A stretch of 64,000 nt of DNA from Hyphomonas oceanitis SCH89 (GCF_000685295.1 NZ_ARYL01000010.1:49884-113883), one strand, 5' to 3'; positions 44,563-54,237 are shown, counted from the stretch's first letter. Numbers and translations are program-made. Notes: a model not told the origin generated them from the letters alone.

Positions 44563-45137
44563 AACTGTCGAATGTCACCATCGGCCTCATCGCGGCTGGC
44601 GTTTTCACCGGCATGCTCGGCCTCGCCTTCATGGCAGAGCCACTTTACAAGAGCTTCTGTCAGGTCACCGGCTTTGGCGGCACCACGCGAATCGCCACCC
44701 GCGCCCCCAAGGAAATCCTCGATCAGGAAATCACCGTCCGATTCGATGCAAACGTGGCCGATACGCCGCTGACCTTCCGCCCGCTGCAGCGCGACCAGGT
44801 GGTCAAGATTGGCCAGCACGGTCTCGCCTTTTTCGAGGTCGAGAACCCGACTGACAGGCCGATTCGGGTGATTGCGAGCTATAATGTGACGCCGCACTTC
44901 GCCGGACCGTATTTTTACAAACTGGAGTGTTTCTGTTTCGAGGAGCGCGTTATCGCCCCTCATGAATCGAAGAAACTGCCGGTCGTTTACTTCATTTCGC
45001 CCGATATTATCGATGATCACGTGGCCAATCAGCTTGAGACAATCACGCTGAGCTATACGTTCTTCGACAGTACCGAGTACAAGGGGCCGCTGAAGCAACA
45101 GGCGCAGGGTGCGGCGAATTCGGCCACGCCCGGCTGA
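44559..45137 (+). CDS. ctaG: Cytochrome c oxidase assembly protein CtaG (Cox11)
   Basis: 192 residues; delivers Cu(I) to the CuB site of subunit I. One N-terminal anchor (IGLIAAGVFTGMLGLAF), then an immunoglobulin-like periplasmic domain. The copper-binding motif CFCFEE is present, together with FCQVTGFGGTT and the conserved FFDSTEY end. It overlaps the upstream gene by 4 bases. The copper pump gene copA elsewhere in the window ties in with copper handling. Confidence 0.96.
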   Translation: MKLSNVTIGLIAAGVFTGMLGLAFMAEPLYKSFCQVTGFGGTTRIATRAPKEILDQEITVRFDANVADTPLTFRPLQRDQVVKIGQHGLAFFEVENPTDRPIRVIASYNVTPHFAGPYFYKLECFCFEERVIAPHESKKLPVVYFISPDIIDDHVANQLETITLSYTFFDSTEYKGPLKQQAQGAANSATPG

Positions 45138-45214
45138 ACCTGTTGCGTTTCGCCTGCGGAGCGGGCTAAACAGCGCAAAGCTATACGTGATAATTTCAAG
45201 GGGTTTCCCAAGCC

Positions 45215-46093
45215 ATGTCCAGCGGCGACGTCAAACACGACTACCATCTCGTCAATCCCTCCCCATGGCCACTGCTCGGTTCATTGTCCGTTGTGGTTCT
45301 GGCCCTTGGCGGTGTGACCTTCATGAAGGGCCTTTTCGGTATGGAAAAGGGCACCATGTGGCTCATGGCCCTGGGGTTTGCCATGGTCATCTGGGTGATG
45401 ATCGGCTGGTGGCGTGAAGTCGCCAAAGAGGGCGCTCTCGGCGATCATACGCCGGTTGTGTCCATCGGCCTGCGTTACGGCATGATCCTGTTCATCGCGT
45501 CGGAAGTCATGTTCTTCGTGGCATGGTTCTGGGGCTTCTTTGAATTCTCGATCTTCGAGCACGCCCGCGTTGGCGACACATGGGACGCAACCAACCCGCT
45601 CTATGCTGATGCGCTGGCCCGTTTCAAAAGCTGGCCGCCAGCTGGCGTCGAAACCTTCGACCCCTTCCACCTGCCGCTGATCAACACGCTGGTCCTGCTC
45701 CTGTCGGGCACCACGGTCACTTGGGCACACCACGCGCTGCAGCATGATGATCGCTCGGGCGCCAAGCTTGGTCTGCTGATTACGCTCATCCTCGGCATGG
45801 CGTTCACCGCGCTCCAGGTCATCGAATATAGCGAAGCCGGCTTCACCTATGACGGCACGCTCTATGGTTCGGCCTTCTTCATGGCGACCGGCTTCCACGG
45901 TGCGCACGTTGTCATCGGTACAATCTTCCTGGCAGTCTGCCTGATGCGCCTGATGATGGGCGGCATGAGCGCGAAGAAGCATCTCGGCTTCGAATTCGCG
46001 GCCTGGTACTGGCACTTCGTTGACGTGGTGTGGCTCTTCCTCTTCGCCTTCGTGTACGTTGCACCGTACCTGATTTTCGAGGGCGGCAAGTAA
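45215..46093 (+). CDS. ctaE: Cytochrome c oxidase subunit III
   Basis: 292 residues with seven membrane helices. Typical segments: KHDYHLVNPSPWPLLGS at the N-terminus, ILFIASEVMFFVAWFWGFFE, TGFHGAHVVIGTIFL and YWHFVDVVWLFLF at the C-terminus. It stabilises subunit I and proton uptake. A DUF983 gene often found after ctaE in alphaproteobacteria is not present here; a terminator follows directly. Confidence 0.97.
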   Translation: MSSGDVKHDYHLVNPSPWPLLGSLSVVVLALGGVTFMKGLFGMEKGTMWLMALGFAMVIWVMIGWWREVAKEGALGDHTPVVSIGLRYGMILFIASEVMFFVAWFWGFFEFSIFEHARVGDTWDATNPLYADALARFKSWPPAGVETFDPFHLPLINTLVLLLSGTTVTWAHHALQHDDRSGAKLGLLITLILGMAFTALQVIEYSEAGFTYDGTLYGSAFFMATGFHGAHVVIGTIFLAVCLMRLMMGGMSAKKHLGFEFAAWYWHFVDVVWLFLFAFVYVAPYLIFEGGK

Positions 46094-46123
46094 GCGCCTT
46101 CCTGCGAACCTGAATTCATTCCA

Positions 46124-46161
46124 GGCCCGCCGGCGCGTCGATCCGCCCGGCGGGCCTTTTT
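46124..46161 (+). terminator. Intrinsic terminator after ctaE
   Basis: Stem GGCCCGCCGG / CCGGCGGGCC with a 13-base loop and five T. It separates the structural oxidase genes from surf1 and thrC, probably as a partial terminator. Confidence 0.85.
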
Positions 46162-46181
46162 CATAAAAGGCCCCCACTGCC

Positions 46182-46874
46182 ATGTCCTTCCGCCCGCTTC
46201 CGGTGCTCACGTTTTTCACGCTGGTCAGCCTCGTGATCCTCGTCCTGCTGGGGAACTGGCAGTATCGGCGCTTCAGCGAAAAGATGGCGCTCGACAATAC
46301 GCCCATCGCCTGGACCAATATTGATGGCAATGTCGTGCCCGGCAGCGAGGCCATGGTCTATTCCTACACCGATGGCAGCGCCGCCTGGCGCCGGGTCGTC
46401 GCGATCGACACGGGCGAGGAAGTCGTCTTCACGCCCATTGAAGTTCTCTACCAGGTCGAGCCGCCGCAACCCTGCCTCGGCCCTGATTGCGGCGCGGGTC
46501 TCCGATTCGCCGCGCGTGGCCTCTACCAGAGCCCGCGCGGGCGCAACGCCTTTACCGGCACGGACAGCCCGGAGACGGGCATCTTCTATACGCTGGACCC
46601 GTCCGTGCTTGGCGCGCTGCTGCCGGCGGATGATGCCGCCCGCGTGCACGGCCGCGTTTTCGAGCCTGATACCATCCAACTGACCGAGAACGGTCGCTCA
46701 ATGGCCGGGGAAAACCCCTTCGCGCGGGCCAGACCGGACAGCGAATTGCCCCCGCAGCGCCATTTCGGCTATGCGATTACGTGGTGGGGGCTCGCCATGG
46801 CGCTGCTCGGCGTGTATCTCGCCTTCCATTACCAGAAGGGCCGCCTGCGGTTTCGCAAAGGGAGCGATGCGTGA
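46182..46874 (+). CDS. SURF1-family oxidase assembly protein
   Basis: 230 residues with a membrane helix at each end (LTFFTLVSLVILVLLGNWQ and YAITWWGLAMALLGVYLAF) and a periplasmic beta-rich middle. The opening GNWQYRRFSEK is the SURF1 mark; it helps insert haem a into subunit I. Its stop overlaps the thrC start by 4 bases (GTGA). Confidence 0.93.
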   Translation: MSFRPLPVLTFFTLVSLVILVLLGNWQYRRFSEKMALDNTPIAWTNIDGNVVPGSEAMVYSYTDGSAAWRRVVAIDTGEEVVFTPIEVLYQVEPPQPCLGPDCGAGLRFAARGLYQSPRGRNAFTGTDSPETGIFYTLDPSVLGALLPADDAARVHGRVFEPDTIQLTENGRSMAGENPFARARPDSELPPQRHFGYAITWWGLAMALLGVYLAFHYQKGRLRFRKGSDA

Positions 46875-48256
46875 AATACATTTCGACACGCGGACAGGCT
46901 GGGCCTGTTGATTTTACAGGTGCTTGCCTCGCGGGCCTCGCGCCCGATGGCGGCCTATATGTGCCGGAGAGCTTTCCGCAGATTACCCCGCCAAAGGCCG
47001 ACGAGCCCTATGCCCATGTCGCCGCGCGCATCCTGTCGGCCTTCGCTGGCGATGCGATTCCCGAGGCAGACATGCTGGCCATGTGCGAGCGGGCTTATGC
47101 CAGCTTTGCCCACCATTCGGTCGCGCCGCTGACGCAGGCTGGCCCGGGCCTCTGGCTGATGGAACTGCACCACGGCCCGACGCTGGCATTCAAGGACGTG
47201 GCGATGCAGATCATCGCCCAGCTCTACGACTACATGCTGGCCAAGAGCGGCAAGCGCCTCTCGATCGTCTGCGCCACGTCCGGCGACACCGGCGGCGCCG
47301 CAGCAGCGGCCTTTGCCGGGTCGAAGCATGCCGACCTCTTCATCCTGCACCCGCACGAGCGAATTTCGCCTGTGCAGCGCCTGTTCATGACCACGACCGG
47401 CGCCAGCAACGTCACCAACCTCGCGCTTGATGGCGACTTCGACGATTGTCAGGCGATCGTGAAATCACTCTTCGCGGACAAGATGTTCGCCGAGGATGTC
47501 GCCCTCTCCGGCGTCAACTCGATCAATTGGGCCCGCATCGCGGCGCAGTGCGTCTACTATGCCACCGCGCAGGCAGCTCTCGGTGGCCGTATCCGCTTTG
47601 TGGTGCCGAGTGGCAATATGGGCGATGCGCTGGCTGGTTATGTCGCCGCGCGCTGCGGCCTGCTCACCGGCGGATTCGAGATTGACTGCGCCGTCAACGA
47701 GAATGACGCGCTGGCCCGCCTGTTCAATGAGGGTGTTATGTCGCGTGCTCCGGCTGTCGCAACGCCGAGCCCCGCCATGGACATTTCCGTGCCCTCGAAT
47801 TTCGAGCGCCTGCTGTACGAGGCCACCGGCCGCGACGCCGACGCCGTGCGTCAGGTCTATGACGCTTACAAACAGTCCGGCGAGGCCACATTGCCGGACA
47901 GTGCCCGGACCCGCCTTGGCTGTGTCGGCATCACGGCCTCAGCCGTGAGCAATGTGGACACGATGGCGGAGATGAAGCGTTTCGAGGGCGAGACCGGCTG
48001 GCTGATTTGCCCGCATACGGCGGTCGGCACCTACCAGGCCCGCCAGACCCCGCGCAGCGACGTTTCGACTGTTGTGCTGGCCACCGCCGCCGCCGCGAAA
48101 TTTCCTGAAACGGTTCTGGAGGCGACGGGCCTTGAGGCGCCGCTGCCGCACAAGTGCGGCCCGCTGCTGACGCGCGGCGAAGTGTTTGACCGGCTGCCGG
48201 CGGATGTCACGGCCGTGCGAAAGGCGATTGAAGCCAAGGCCCGCGCGAGCGTCTGA
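46871..48256 (+). CDS. thrC: Threonine synthase
   Basis: 461 residues from the GTG at 46871, which overlaps the surf1 stop. Pyridoxal-phosphate enzyme converting O-phosphohomoserine to threonine. The PLP lysine is Lys108 in HHGPTLAFKDVAMQ; MKYISTRGQAGPVDF is the usual N-terminus, and SGDTGGAA, PSGNMGDALAGY bind cofactor phosphate. thrC after the cox genes is the standard alphaproteobacterial order; the M16 peptidase gene that often follows is replaced here by a GNAT gene. Confidence 0.96.
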   Translation: MKYISTRGQAGPVDFTGACLAGLAPDGGLYVPESFPQITPPKADEPYAHVAARILSAFAGDAIPEADMLAMCERAYASFAHHSVAPLTQAGPGLWLMELHHGPTLAFKDVAMQIIAQLYDYMLAKSGKRLSIVCATSGDTGGAAAAAFAGSKHADLFILHPHERISPVQRLFMTTTGASNVTNLALDGDFDDCQAIVKSLFADKMFAEDVALSGVNSINWARIAAQCVYYATAQAALGGRIRFVVPSGNMGDALAGYVAARCGLLTGGFEIDCAVNENDALARLFNEGVMSRAPAVATPSPAMDISVPSNFERLLYEATGRDADAVRQVYDAYKQSGEATLPDSARTRLGCVGITASAVSNVDTMAEMKRFEGETGWLICPHTAVGTYQARQTPRSDVSTVVLATAAAAKFPETVLEATGLEAPLPHKCGPLLTRGEVFDRLPADVTAVRKAIEAKARASV

Positions 48257-48825
48257 TGGCTCTTCCGCTGCGCGATACGTTGATCACGGGTGACCGTGTC
48301 GTACTCGTTCCGCCGCGCAGGTCTGATTATGACGAATGGGCATCCCTGCGCACGGCCAGCCGAGCCTATCTCGAACGCTGGGAACCGCTCTGGCCGGGCG
48401 ATGCGCACTCGAAAGCCGATTGGGCGCGGCGCCTGAAAGTCTGGACGGCGGCCTGGAAAGAGGGGCGCGCCTATGTGTTCCTGATCCGGCGGATGTCGGA
48501 CAATGCGCTGATCGGCGGGATCTCCCTGACCCATGTGCGACCGTGGCCTGCGTCGAGCGCCAGCCTCGGTTACTGGCTGGGGCAGGAGTTCGAAGGCCAT
48601 GGCTATATGCGCGATACGGTCAGCCTGATCTGCGATTGGGCCTTTGCGCGTCTCGCCCTCTGGCGCATCGAAGCGGGCACGCTGGCCGAGAACAATCGGT
48701 CACGTAATGTCCTCGAGGCGGCCGGGTTTGAGGAAGAGGGGTATGCTCGCGCCTATCTCGAGATCGCAGGTGAACGCCGCGACCACGTCCTTTTCGGGCT
48801 CGTCAGGCCGCAAAATCAAAGCTAG
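48256..48825 (+). CDS. GNAT acetyltransferase (RimJ/RimL-like)
   Basis: 189 residues; transfers acetyl from acetyl-CoA to an amine, in RimJ-type proteins the N-terminus of ribosomal proteins. Seen: GDRVVLVPPRRSDYDEWASLR, the acetyl-CoA loop region YWLGQEFEGHGYMRDTVSL, and NNRSRNVLEAAGFEEEG at the end. The start overlaps the thrC stop (TGATG), so it is the last gene of that run. Confidence 0.9.
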   Translation: MALPLRDTLITGDRVVLVPPRRSDYDEWASLRTASRAYLERWEPLWPGDAHSKADWARRLKVWTAAWKEGRAYVFLIRRMSDNALIGGISLTHVRPWPASSASLGYWLGQEFEGHGYMRDTVSLICDWAFARLALWRIEAGTLAENNRSRNVLEAAGFEEEGYARAYLEIAGERRDHVLFGLVRPQNQS

Positions 48826-48835
48826 ATTCAATTCA

Positions 48836-49864
48836 ATGGCCACACCCCCTAGCACGCAGCCTCATGGCAACTGGCATTGGCATGCGCCGACGCAGCGCCT
48901 CGTTATCGATGCGCCAAAGGCGACTGTGCTGTCTGAACTGACGGGAGAATGGTCGATTGATGCCTTCGAGCAGATGTTGGAAGGCCTTAGCCGCGGGAGA
49001 CTGGCCAAGGCCTTTGGTACCGTAGACGGGCCGGTGCGCTGCGCCCTGCGCCTGTCGAGCGGACGTGACGTGCACCTTGTCGGCGCCTTCGTCAGGCGAT
49101 CCGAAGCGCGGGGCCTGTTGTTGGTCGGTGATGATTTCCCGGAGATAGACCCGTCCGACCTGCAGCCGGGACCGGATCTTGCGCCCGTCTTCCAGCCAAT
49201 CATTTCATTGCGTGACGGACGCATCGCCGGTTTCGAAGCGCTCGCCCGCTGGGACGGTACAGAAGGCACGTCGCCTCCCAGCCGCTATGAGGACGAGGCG
49301 CTGGCCTCCAACATGCTGATCCGGTCGGCGGAAACATTGGCCATGCTGCGCGAGACATCGGGGCGCGATGATGTGTTCATGCATGTGAACCTGACGGCAC
49401 GAGACCTGGCGCGCGGAACCTTTCCTGCGCTCGTCGAGGCGCTGATGAATGGCTACAACTTGCCACCGCGCGCGCTGCGTATCGAACTGACGGAACAGGC
49501 CGCGCTGCGCGATGCAGGGCATGCGCTGTCAGCGGCGATGGCGCTGAAGGCTGTGGGCGCCGGGCTGGTGCTTGATGATTTCGGGACGGGGCATTCCTCG
49601 TTCGCCTGGCTGGCGGACCTGCCCGCCGACAGTTTGAAGATCGACCATGGCCTGACCTGCCGCCTGGGTCAGCTGCGCATCGATACAATCCTGACGACGA
49701 TCACGCTGCTGGCGAGCCGGCTTGGCATGACGAGCACGGCTGAAGGCATCGAAAACAAGGATGACGCGGTGAAGCTGCGTGGCCTTGGCTTTGATCATGT
49801 GCAGGGCTTCGCCTTTGCCCGGCCGATGAGCGCCGAGGCGGCGGCGGCTTTTCTGGTCGGCTGA
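48836..49864 (+). CDS. EAL-domain c-di-GMP phosphodiesterase
   Basis: 342 residues from the ATG at 48836. An N-terminal region of about 110 residues looks like a degenerate PAS/GGDEF-remnant sensor; the EAL domain follows. All catalytic residues are present: FEALAR, the Asn in HVNLTARD, ELTEQ, LDDFGTG, LKID, AEGIEN and HVQGF, so it should hydrolyse c-di-GMP to pGpG. There are no membrane segments. A PilZ receptor gene is at 60662. Its TGA abuts the yqgE stop in TGATCA. Confidence 0.9.
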   Translation: MATPPSTQPHGNWHWHAPTQRLVIDAPKATVLSELTGEWSIDAFEQMLEGLSRGRLAKAFGTVDGPVRCALRLSSGRDVHLVGAFVRRSEARGLLLVGDDFPEIDPSDLQPGPDLAPVFQPIISLRDGRIAGFEALARWDGTEGTSPPSRYEDEALASNMLIRSAETLAMLRETSGRDDVFMHVNLTARDLARGTFPALVEALMNGYNLPPRALRIELTEQAALRDAGHALSAAMALKAVGAGLVLDDFGTGHSSFAWLADLPADSLKIDHGLTCRLGQLRIDTILTTITLLASRLGMTSTAEGIENKDDAVKLRGLGFDHVQGFAFARPMSAEAAAAFLVG

Positions 49865-50425
49865 TCAGGCGCTACCGCCCTCGACATGGAGGCGGCCCGA
49901 ATCAATTCCCATCCGGCCTAGCGCGTGACGCCATTTGAGGTCGTGGCCTTCACCGAAGACGAGATCGTCATCCGGTTCACCAACAATCCAGGCATTGGCC
50001 GCAAGTTCGATTTCCAGCTGTCCGGCGCCCCAGCCAGAATAGCCAAGCGCCAGCACGGATTTGCGGGGCGCGGCGCTTGAGCCGATCAGCTGCAGCATGT
50101 CGCGCGTGGCCGTCATGCAGAAGGCGCCATCAATCTCCAGCGTGGCGCCTTCGCTGATGACATCATCGGTGTGGATAACGAAGCCGCGATCGGTATTGAC
50201 CGGTCCGCCATCCAGCACGGGGGCATCCGGTACGCCGAGTTCCGTGGAGACGTCGAGCTGCTCGAACAGTTCCGGTAGGCGGATGCCTTCCATCGGCTTG
50301 TTCAGCACGATGCCCATCGCAAAGTCCGGCGAGTGCGCGCAGACGAGGATGACCGACCGCGAAAAGCGCGGGTCGCCGATGCTCGGCAGGGCGATCAGAA
50401 GCTTGCCGGTCAGGTCTGTGTCCAT
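49865..50425 (-). CDS. YqgE/AlgH family protein
   Basis: 186 residues from the ATG at 50425 (MDTDLTGKLLIALPSIGDPR), with GGAG upstream; the frame continues upstream to 50470 with an unlikely extension. Family marks: FSRSVILVCAHSPDFAMGIVLNKP and GGPVNTDRGFVIH, then LGYSGWGAGQLE. YqgE-type proteins have no proven biochemical function; one member (AlgH) affects alginate regulation. Divergent from the peroxiredoxin gene. Confidence 0.92.
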   Translation of the reverse strand: MDTDLTGKLLIALPSIGDPRFSRSVILVCAHSPDFAMGIVLNKPMEGIRLPELFEQLDVSTELGVPDAPVLDGGPVNTDRGFVIHTDDVISEGATLEIDGAFCMTATRDMLQLIGSSAAPRKSVLALGYSGWGAGQLEIELAANAWIVGEPDDDLVFGEGHDLKWRHALGRMGIDSGRLHVEGGSA

Positions 50426-50548
50426 GGGCGATGAGGCTCCTTTTTCCCGAGGCTGGGGCAAGGCTGGCATTTTGGCAAGGGCGTTGCGCCTTGTCGCAGC
50501 AGCGCGTCGGCCCTATGTCCAAGGCCATATCAGCAAGGAGATACACAG

Positions 50549-51031
50549 ATGAGCATCAAGGTTGGCGACAAGCTTCCAGAAGCAACTTTCATGGAAATGA
50601 CCAGTGACGGCCCTCAGCCGCGCACGACGGCAGATGTTTTTGGCGGCAAGACAATTGCCCTCTTCGCCGTGCCGGGCGCCTTCACGCCGACATGCTCAGC
50701 CCGCCACCTGCCGGGCTTCATCGACAAGGCTGATGACATGAAGGCCAAGGGCGTCGACGAGATTGTCTGCACTTCGGTAAATGATGTGTTCGTCATGGGC
50801 GCATGGGGCAAGTCGGCTGAAGCTGGCGAGACCGTACGCATGCTGGCCGACGGGAATGGCGCCTTCGCTTCGGCGGTTGGCCTTGAGCTGGACGGTTCGG
50901 GCTTTGGCATGGGCCAGCGTTCGCAGCGCTATTCCATGCTTGTGAAAGACGGCGTCGTGGCGGAGCTGAATGTCGAGCAGGGACCGGAATTCAAGGTTTC
51001 CAGCGCGGATTACCTGCTCGGCCAGCTTTAG
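50549..51031 (+). CDS. Peroxiredoxin (Prx5/AhpE-like)
   Basis: 160 residues; reduces hydrogen peroxide and organic peroxides. The peroxidatic Cys49 is in PGAFTPTCSARHLPGF; the only other cysteine is Cys75 in DEIVCTSVNDVF, so it may act as a 1-Cys enzyme using glutathione/glutaredoxin. AAGGAG precedes the ATG. A terminator follows. Confidence 0.94.
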   Translation: MSIKVGDKLPEATFMEMTSDGPQPRTTADVFGGKTIALFAVPGAFTPTCSARHLPGFIDKADDMKAKGVDEIVCTSVNDVFVMGAWGKSAEAGETVRMLADGNGAFASAVGLELDGSGFGMGQRSQRYSMLVKDGVVAELNVEQGPEFKVSSADYLLGQL

Positions 51032-51070
51032 GCTCGTTGCGTAACATCTATTAAACAAATCAACATATTG

Positions 51071-51117
51071 TCGGCGCGTTCAGGGGGACTGGGCGCGCCG
51101 ATTTCGTTGTTTTTTTA
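51071..51117 (+). terminator. Intrinsic terminator after the peroxiredoxin gene
   Basis: Arms TCGGCGCG / CGCGCCGA, a 15-base loop, then a T-rich tract with seven consecutive T. Located 40 bases after the stop. Confidence 0.75.
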
Positions 51118-51173
51118 TTGATTATCGGCAAACTGCCCCCCACATAAATACAAGAGATAATGGAGAGGGACAC

Positions 51174-52142
51174 ATGGATCCGGTTTATTTGGTTGTCGCG
51201 CTGATCGCGGTTGTTGGTTTCATCGGGCTGACGTCTGCGTTCAAGTTCGTGCCGCAAGGCTATAACTGGACCGTGGAGCGCTTTGGTCGCTACACGCGGA
51301 CGCTGTCGCCCGGCATGTCGGTCATCATGCCGTTCGTCGATCGCGTCGGTCGCAAAATGAACATGATGGAGACCGTGCTGGACGTGCCCCAGCAGGAAGT
51401 CATCACCAAGGACAATGCCATGGTGTCGTGTGATGCCATCGTTTTCATTCAGGTGATCGATGCCGTTAATGCGGCCTATGAGGTCAACAATCTTCACAAC
51501 GCAATCCAGAACCTGTCACTGACCAATATCCGTACCGTGGTAGGCTCGATGGATCTCGACGAGGTTCTCTCCAACCGGGACGATATCAATGCGCGGCTGC
51601 TGCACGTGATTGATGCGGCGACGAACCCCTGGGGCGTGAAAGTTACGCGGATCGAGATCGCCGATCTCAGCCCACCAGCCGACATTACAGAAGCGATGAA
51701 CCGCCAGATGAAGGCCGAGCGCCTGAAGCGAGCGGAAATCCTGACGGCCGAGGGCGACAAGCAGTCGGCCATCCTCAAGGCCGAGGGCCAGAAGCAGGCG
51801 AAAATCCTGGAAGCCGAGGGTCGGCGTGAAGCCGCCTTCCGCGATGCCGAGGCGCGTGAGCGCGAAGCCGAGGCCGAAGCCAAGGCGACGGCCATGGTGA
51901 GCGAGGCGATTGCCAAGGGCGACGTCAACGCAATTAACTACTTCCTCGGACAGGCCTATGTTGCCGCCTTCGAGAAACTGGCGACCAGCCCACAACAGCG
52001 CACGGTGATCATCCCGGCTGAGTTCTCCAGCATCCTCGGAACGATCGAGGGCATTCGGGGCCTGACAAGCGCCGCGAAAGACGCGCAGGACCGTCCGCGG
52101 CCGCAGGGCGGCGCGGTGCCGCCGACGCGGCGACAGGACTAG
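51174..52142 (+). CDS. SPFH/Band 7 membrane protein (stomatin/QmcA-like)
   Basis: 322 residues: one N-terminal membrane anchor (YLVVALIAVVGFIGLTSAF), an SPFH domain (VERFGRYTRTLSPGMSVIMPF, SCDAIVFIQVIDAVNAAYEV), then a long charged coiled-coil (about 185-245, AEGDKQSAILKAEGQKQAKI) and a C-terminal oligomerisation segment. It scaffolds membrane microdomains or regulates FtsH-type proteases. GGAGAGGGAC precedes the ATG. It pairs with the NfeD gene 32 bases downstream, a classic coupling. Confidence 0.95.
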   Translation: MDPVYLVVALIAVVGFIGLTSAFKFVPQGYNWTVERFGRYTRTLSPGMSVIMPFVDRVGRKMNMMETVLDVPQQEVITKDNAMVSCDAIVFIQVIDAVNAAYEVNNLHNAIQNLSLTNIRTVVGSMDLDEVLSNRDDINARLLHVIDAATNPWGVKVTRIEIADLSPPADITEAMNRQMKAERLKRAEILTAEGDKQSAILKAEGQKQAKILEAEGRREAAFRDAEAREREAEAEAKATAMVSEAIAKGDVNAINYFLGQAYVAAFEKLATSPQQRTVIIPAEFSSILGTIEGIRGLTSAAKDAQDRPRPQGGAVPPTRRQD

Positions 52143-52174
52143 GCCCCTAAACACAAGCGAGGAGACCCCAGGTC

Positions 52175-52642
52175 ATGGAACAAATTCTAGGCGAACTGAC
52201 TGTCTGGCACTGGCTGGCACTGGGCCTTGTCCTCTTTGGTATCGAGATGATGACCGGCACATTCGACCTGCTGATGGTGTCCATAGCGGCGTGGCTAACC
52301 GGGGGCTTTGCCTGGATTGCGCCGGAGGCCTATGCCGTCTGGCAGGGGCAGCTGGTCTTCTTCGGCATTGCGGCACTTGTGCTTATCGTCCTTGGGCGGA
52401 CGCTGCTGTCCGGCGTGCGCAATCGCGGCGAGGAACACCCGACGCTGAACAAGCGCATGGTGAGCCTTGTCGGTCAGCGCGGGCAGGCGACGGGCGACTT
52501 TTCCGGTGGCACAGGCCAGATCCGGATCGGCGATTCCGTTTGGCGGGCCGAAGCCGCCGACCGGATGGTACCCATCCATGCCGGCGACTCGGTGGTCGTT
52601 GAAGGCGCGCAGATGACCACGGCCATTGTGCGCAAGGTGTAA
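52175..52642 (+). CDS. NfeD-family membrane protein
   Basis: 155 residues of the short NfeD1b type: two to three membrane helices (HWLALGLVLFGIEMM, LVFFGIAALVLIVLG) and a C-terminal OB-fold domain (GQIRIGDSVWRAEA, GDSVVVEGAQMTT). It partners with SPFH proteins in membrane organisation. The preceding GGAGACCCC site and gene pairing support the call. Confidence 0.93.
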   Translation: MEQILGELTVWHWLALGLVLFGIEMMTGTFDLLMVSIAAWLTGGFAWIAPEAYAVWQGQLVFFGIAALVLIVLGRTLLSGVRNRGEEHPTLNKRMVSLVGQRGQATGDFSGGTGQIRIGDSVWRAEAADRMVPIHAGDSVVVEGAQMTTAIVRKV

Positions 52643-52645
52643 GGC

Positions 52646-54160
52646 TTACTGGCCGGCCTTGATGAAGGCGCGTACGTCGTCTGACAGTTTCTTGCCGTCC
52701 TGTTCGGCGAGATACATCATGTGGCCGGCATCATAATAATCGTACTGGACGCGCTCTGGCACGATGCCGTTTTTCTGGAGGGCCATCTCGGCGCCGAAGA
52801 AGGGCGTGGCGAGATCGTACCAGCCGCTGGCCAGCAGTACTTTCAGCTCCGGGTTCTCCCGCATGCCCTTGCCGAGCCAGGGCGTGACGTTGACATATTC
52901 CGGCCAGCCTGAATCATTCGTGCTCCAGTTCCACTTGGAGCCGGGCTCGCCTGTCAGCACTTTATAAGGGCGATTGAAGTCTACTTTCAGTTCGCGGGTG
53001 AGATAGTCGTTGAGGGCGGCGACATAGGCGACATCCATGCCGTATCCGGACGGATCGTTCTCTGGCGAGTCGCTTGTGCCTTCCGGGTCTACCCCTTTGT
53101 AGCGCCCGTCAAAGCGGCCGACGGTGTAGCCTTCGCGGCGCAGGAGTTCCTTGCGGAAACGGGTCGGGTCAACCCGTAGCTTGGCTTGCTGGATCCACTC
53201 GGCCGAGACACCGAGATAGGCGCTCATGTCCTCGGCGATGGCTGCCTCCTGAGCAGGGCTGAGCGTGTTGCCGCGGATCAGGGCCGGGGCCAGCGTGTCT
53301 GTGGCATAGGTGCGGGCGTCGCGCAGGAACGCGTCGAAATTGCCGTTCCATTTCGCCTTGTCGGCCTTGCCATGATACCAGGCGATGGCGGCCTCGGATG
53401 GGAAATAGGCCAGGTGGGCGGTGTCGTTGCCGGGGGCGAATTCGCCGGTCTGGAAATCGAGGATCGCGGAGATGAGGATCACACCGTTGAGGCCGATGCC
53501 GTTCCAGCCGCCTTGGAGCTTTTCGGTGAGGGCTGCAGCGCGGGTGGTGCCATAGCTTTCGCCAGCGAGGAATTTCGGGCTGTTCCAGCGGCCATTCTCG
53601 GTAATCCAGATGCGGATGAATTCGGCGATGCTCTCAGCGTCCTCGTTGACGCCGTAGAATTCCTTGCCGTCATTGTCGCCGAGGGGGCGGGAATAGCCGG
53701 TGCCGACGGGATCGATGAAGACCATGTCGGTCACGTCGAGCAGGGAGTTCTGGTTGTCGCGGATATTGTAGGGCGGCGCGCCGACGCCGGAGGCATCAGA
53801 GGGCGTGACGACCTGCTTGGGCCCGAAGGCGCCCATGTGGAGCCAGAGCGAAGCCGAGCCGGGGCCGCCATTGAAGATGAAAGTGACGGGGCGCGCGCGG
53901 TCGCCGCCATCGCGGACATAGGAGACGGAGAAGATCGAGGCTGTCGGCTCGCCCTTGTCGTCGCGCAGATAGGTCTCGCTGGCGACGGTCTTGTACTTGA
54001 TCGCGGTGCCGTTCAGCTTCAGCGTGTGGTCGGAGGCGAAGCGCTCGGGATTGGGGATGTCGGCCTTTTCCTTGGCTGCTTCAGGCTTGTCGGCTTTTTC
54101 GTCAGCAAATCCGGGTGCGGCCACGAGGGCCAGGCACAGGGCCAGAAAGAGTGCGCGCAT
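52646..54160 (-). CDS. Secreted serine carboxypeptidase-like S10 peptidase
   Basis: About 504 residues from the ATG at 54160, with GAGG 10 bases upstream; the ATG at 54184 adds 8 residues before the signal peptide. Signal peptide MRALFLALCLALVAAPGFA. Alpha/beta-hydrolase with FIFNGGPGSASLWLHMGAFG, nucleophile Ser in LAGESYGTTRA, Asp in SGWYDLATP and His in DAGHMMYL. It removes C-terminal residues from peptides in the periplasm or outside. The peptide transporter at 34578 could use its products (inference). Confidence 0.93.
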   Translation of the reverse strand: MRALFLALCLALVAAPGFADEKADKPEAAKEKADIPNPERFASDHTLKLNGTAIKYKTVASETYLRDDKGEPTASIFSVSYVRDGGDRARPVTFIFNGGPGSASLWLHMGAFGPKQVVTPSDASGVGAPPYNIRDNQNSLLDVTDMVFIDPVGTGYSRPLGDNDGKEFYGVNEDAESIAEFIRIWITENGRWNSPKFLAGESYGTTRAAALTEKLQGGWNGIGLNGVILISAILDFQTGEFAPGNDTAHLAYFPSEAAIAWYHGKADKAKWNGNFDAFLRDARTYATDTLAPALIRGNTLSPAQEAAIAEDMSAYLGVSAEWIQQAKLRVDPTRFRKELLRREGYTVGRFDGRYKGVDPEGTSDSPENDPSGYGMDVAYVAALNDYLTRELKVDFNRPYKVLTGEPGSKWNWSTNDSGWPEYVNVTPWLGKGMRENPELKVLLASGWYDLATPFFGAEMALQKNGIVPERVQYDYYDAGHMMYLAEQDGKKLSDDVRAFIKAGQ

Positions 54161-54237
54161 CTTGTAATTCCTCAGTATTTCCATTTGGCCGGGACAGTAC
54201 CAGCCAGTTGTCTGAGGGCAAGGCCAGAAGGAAGGTG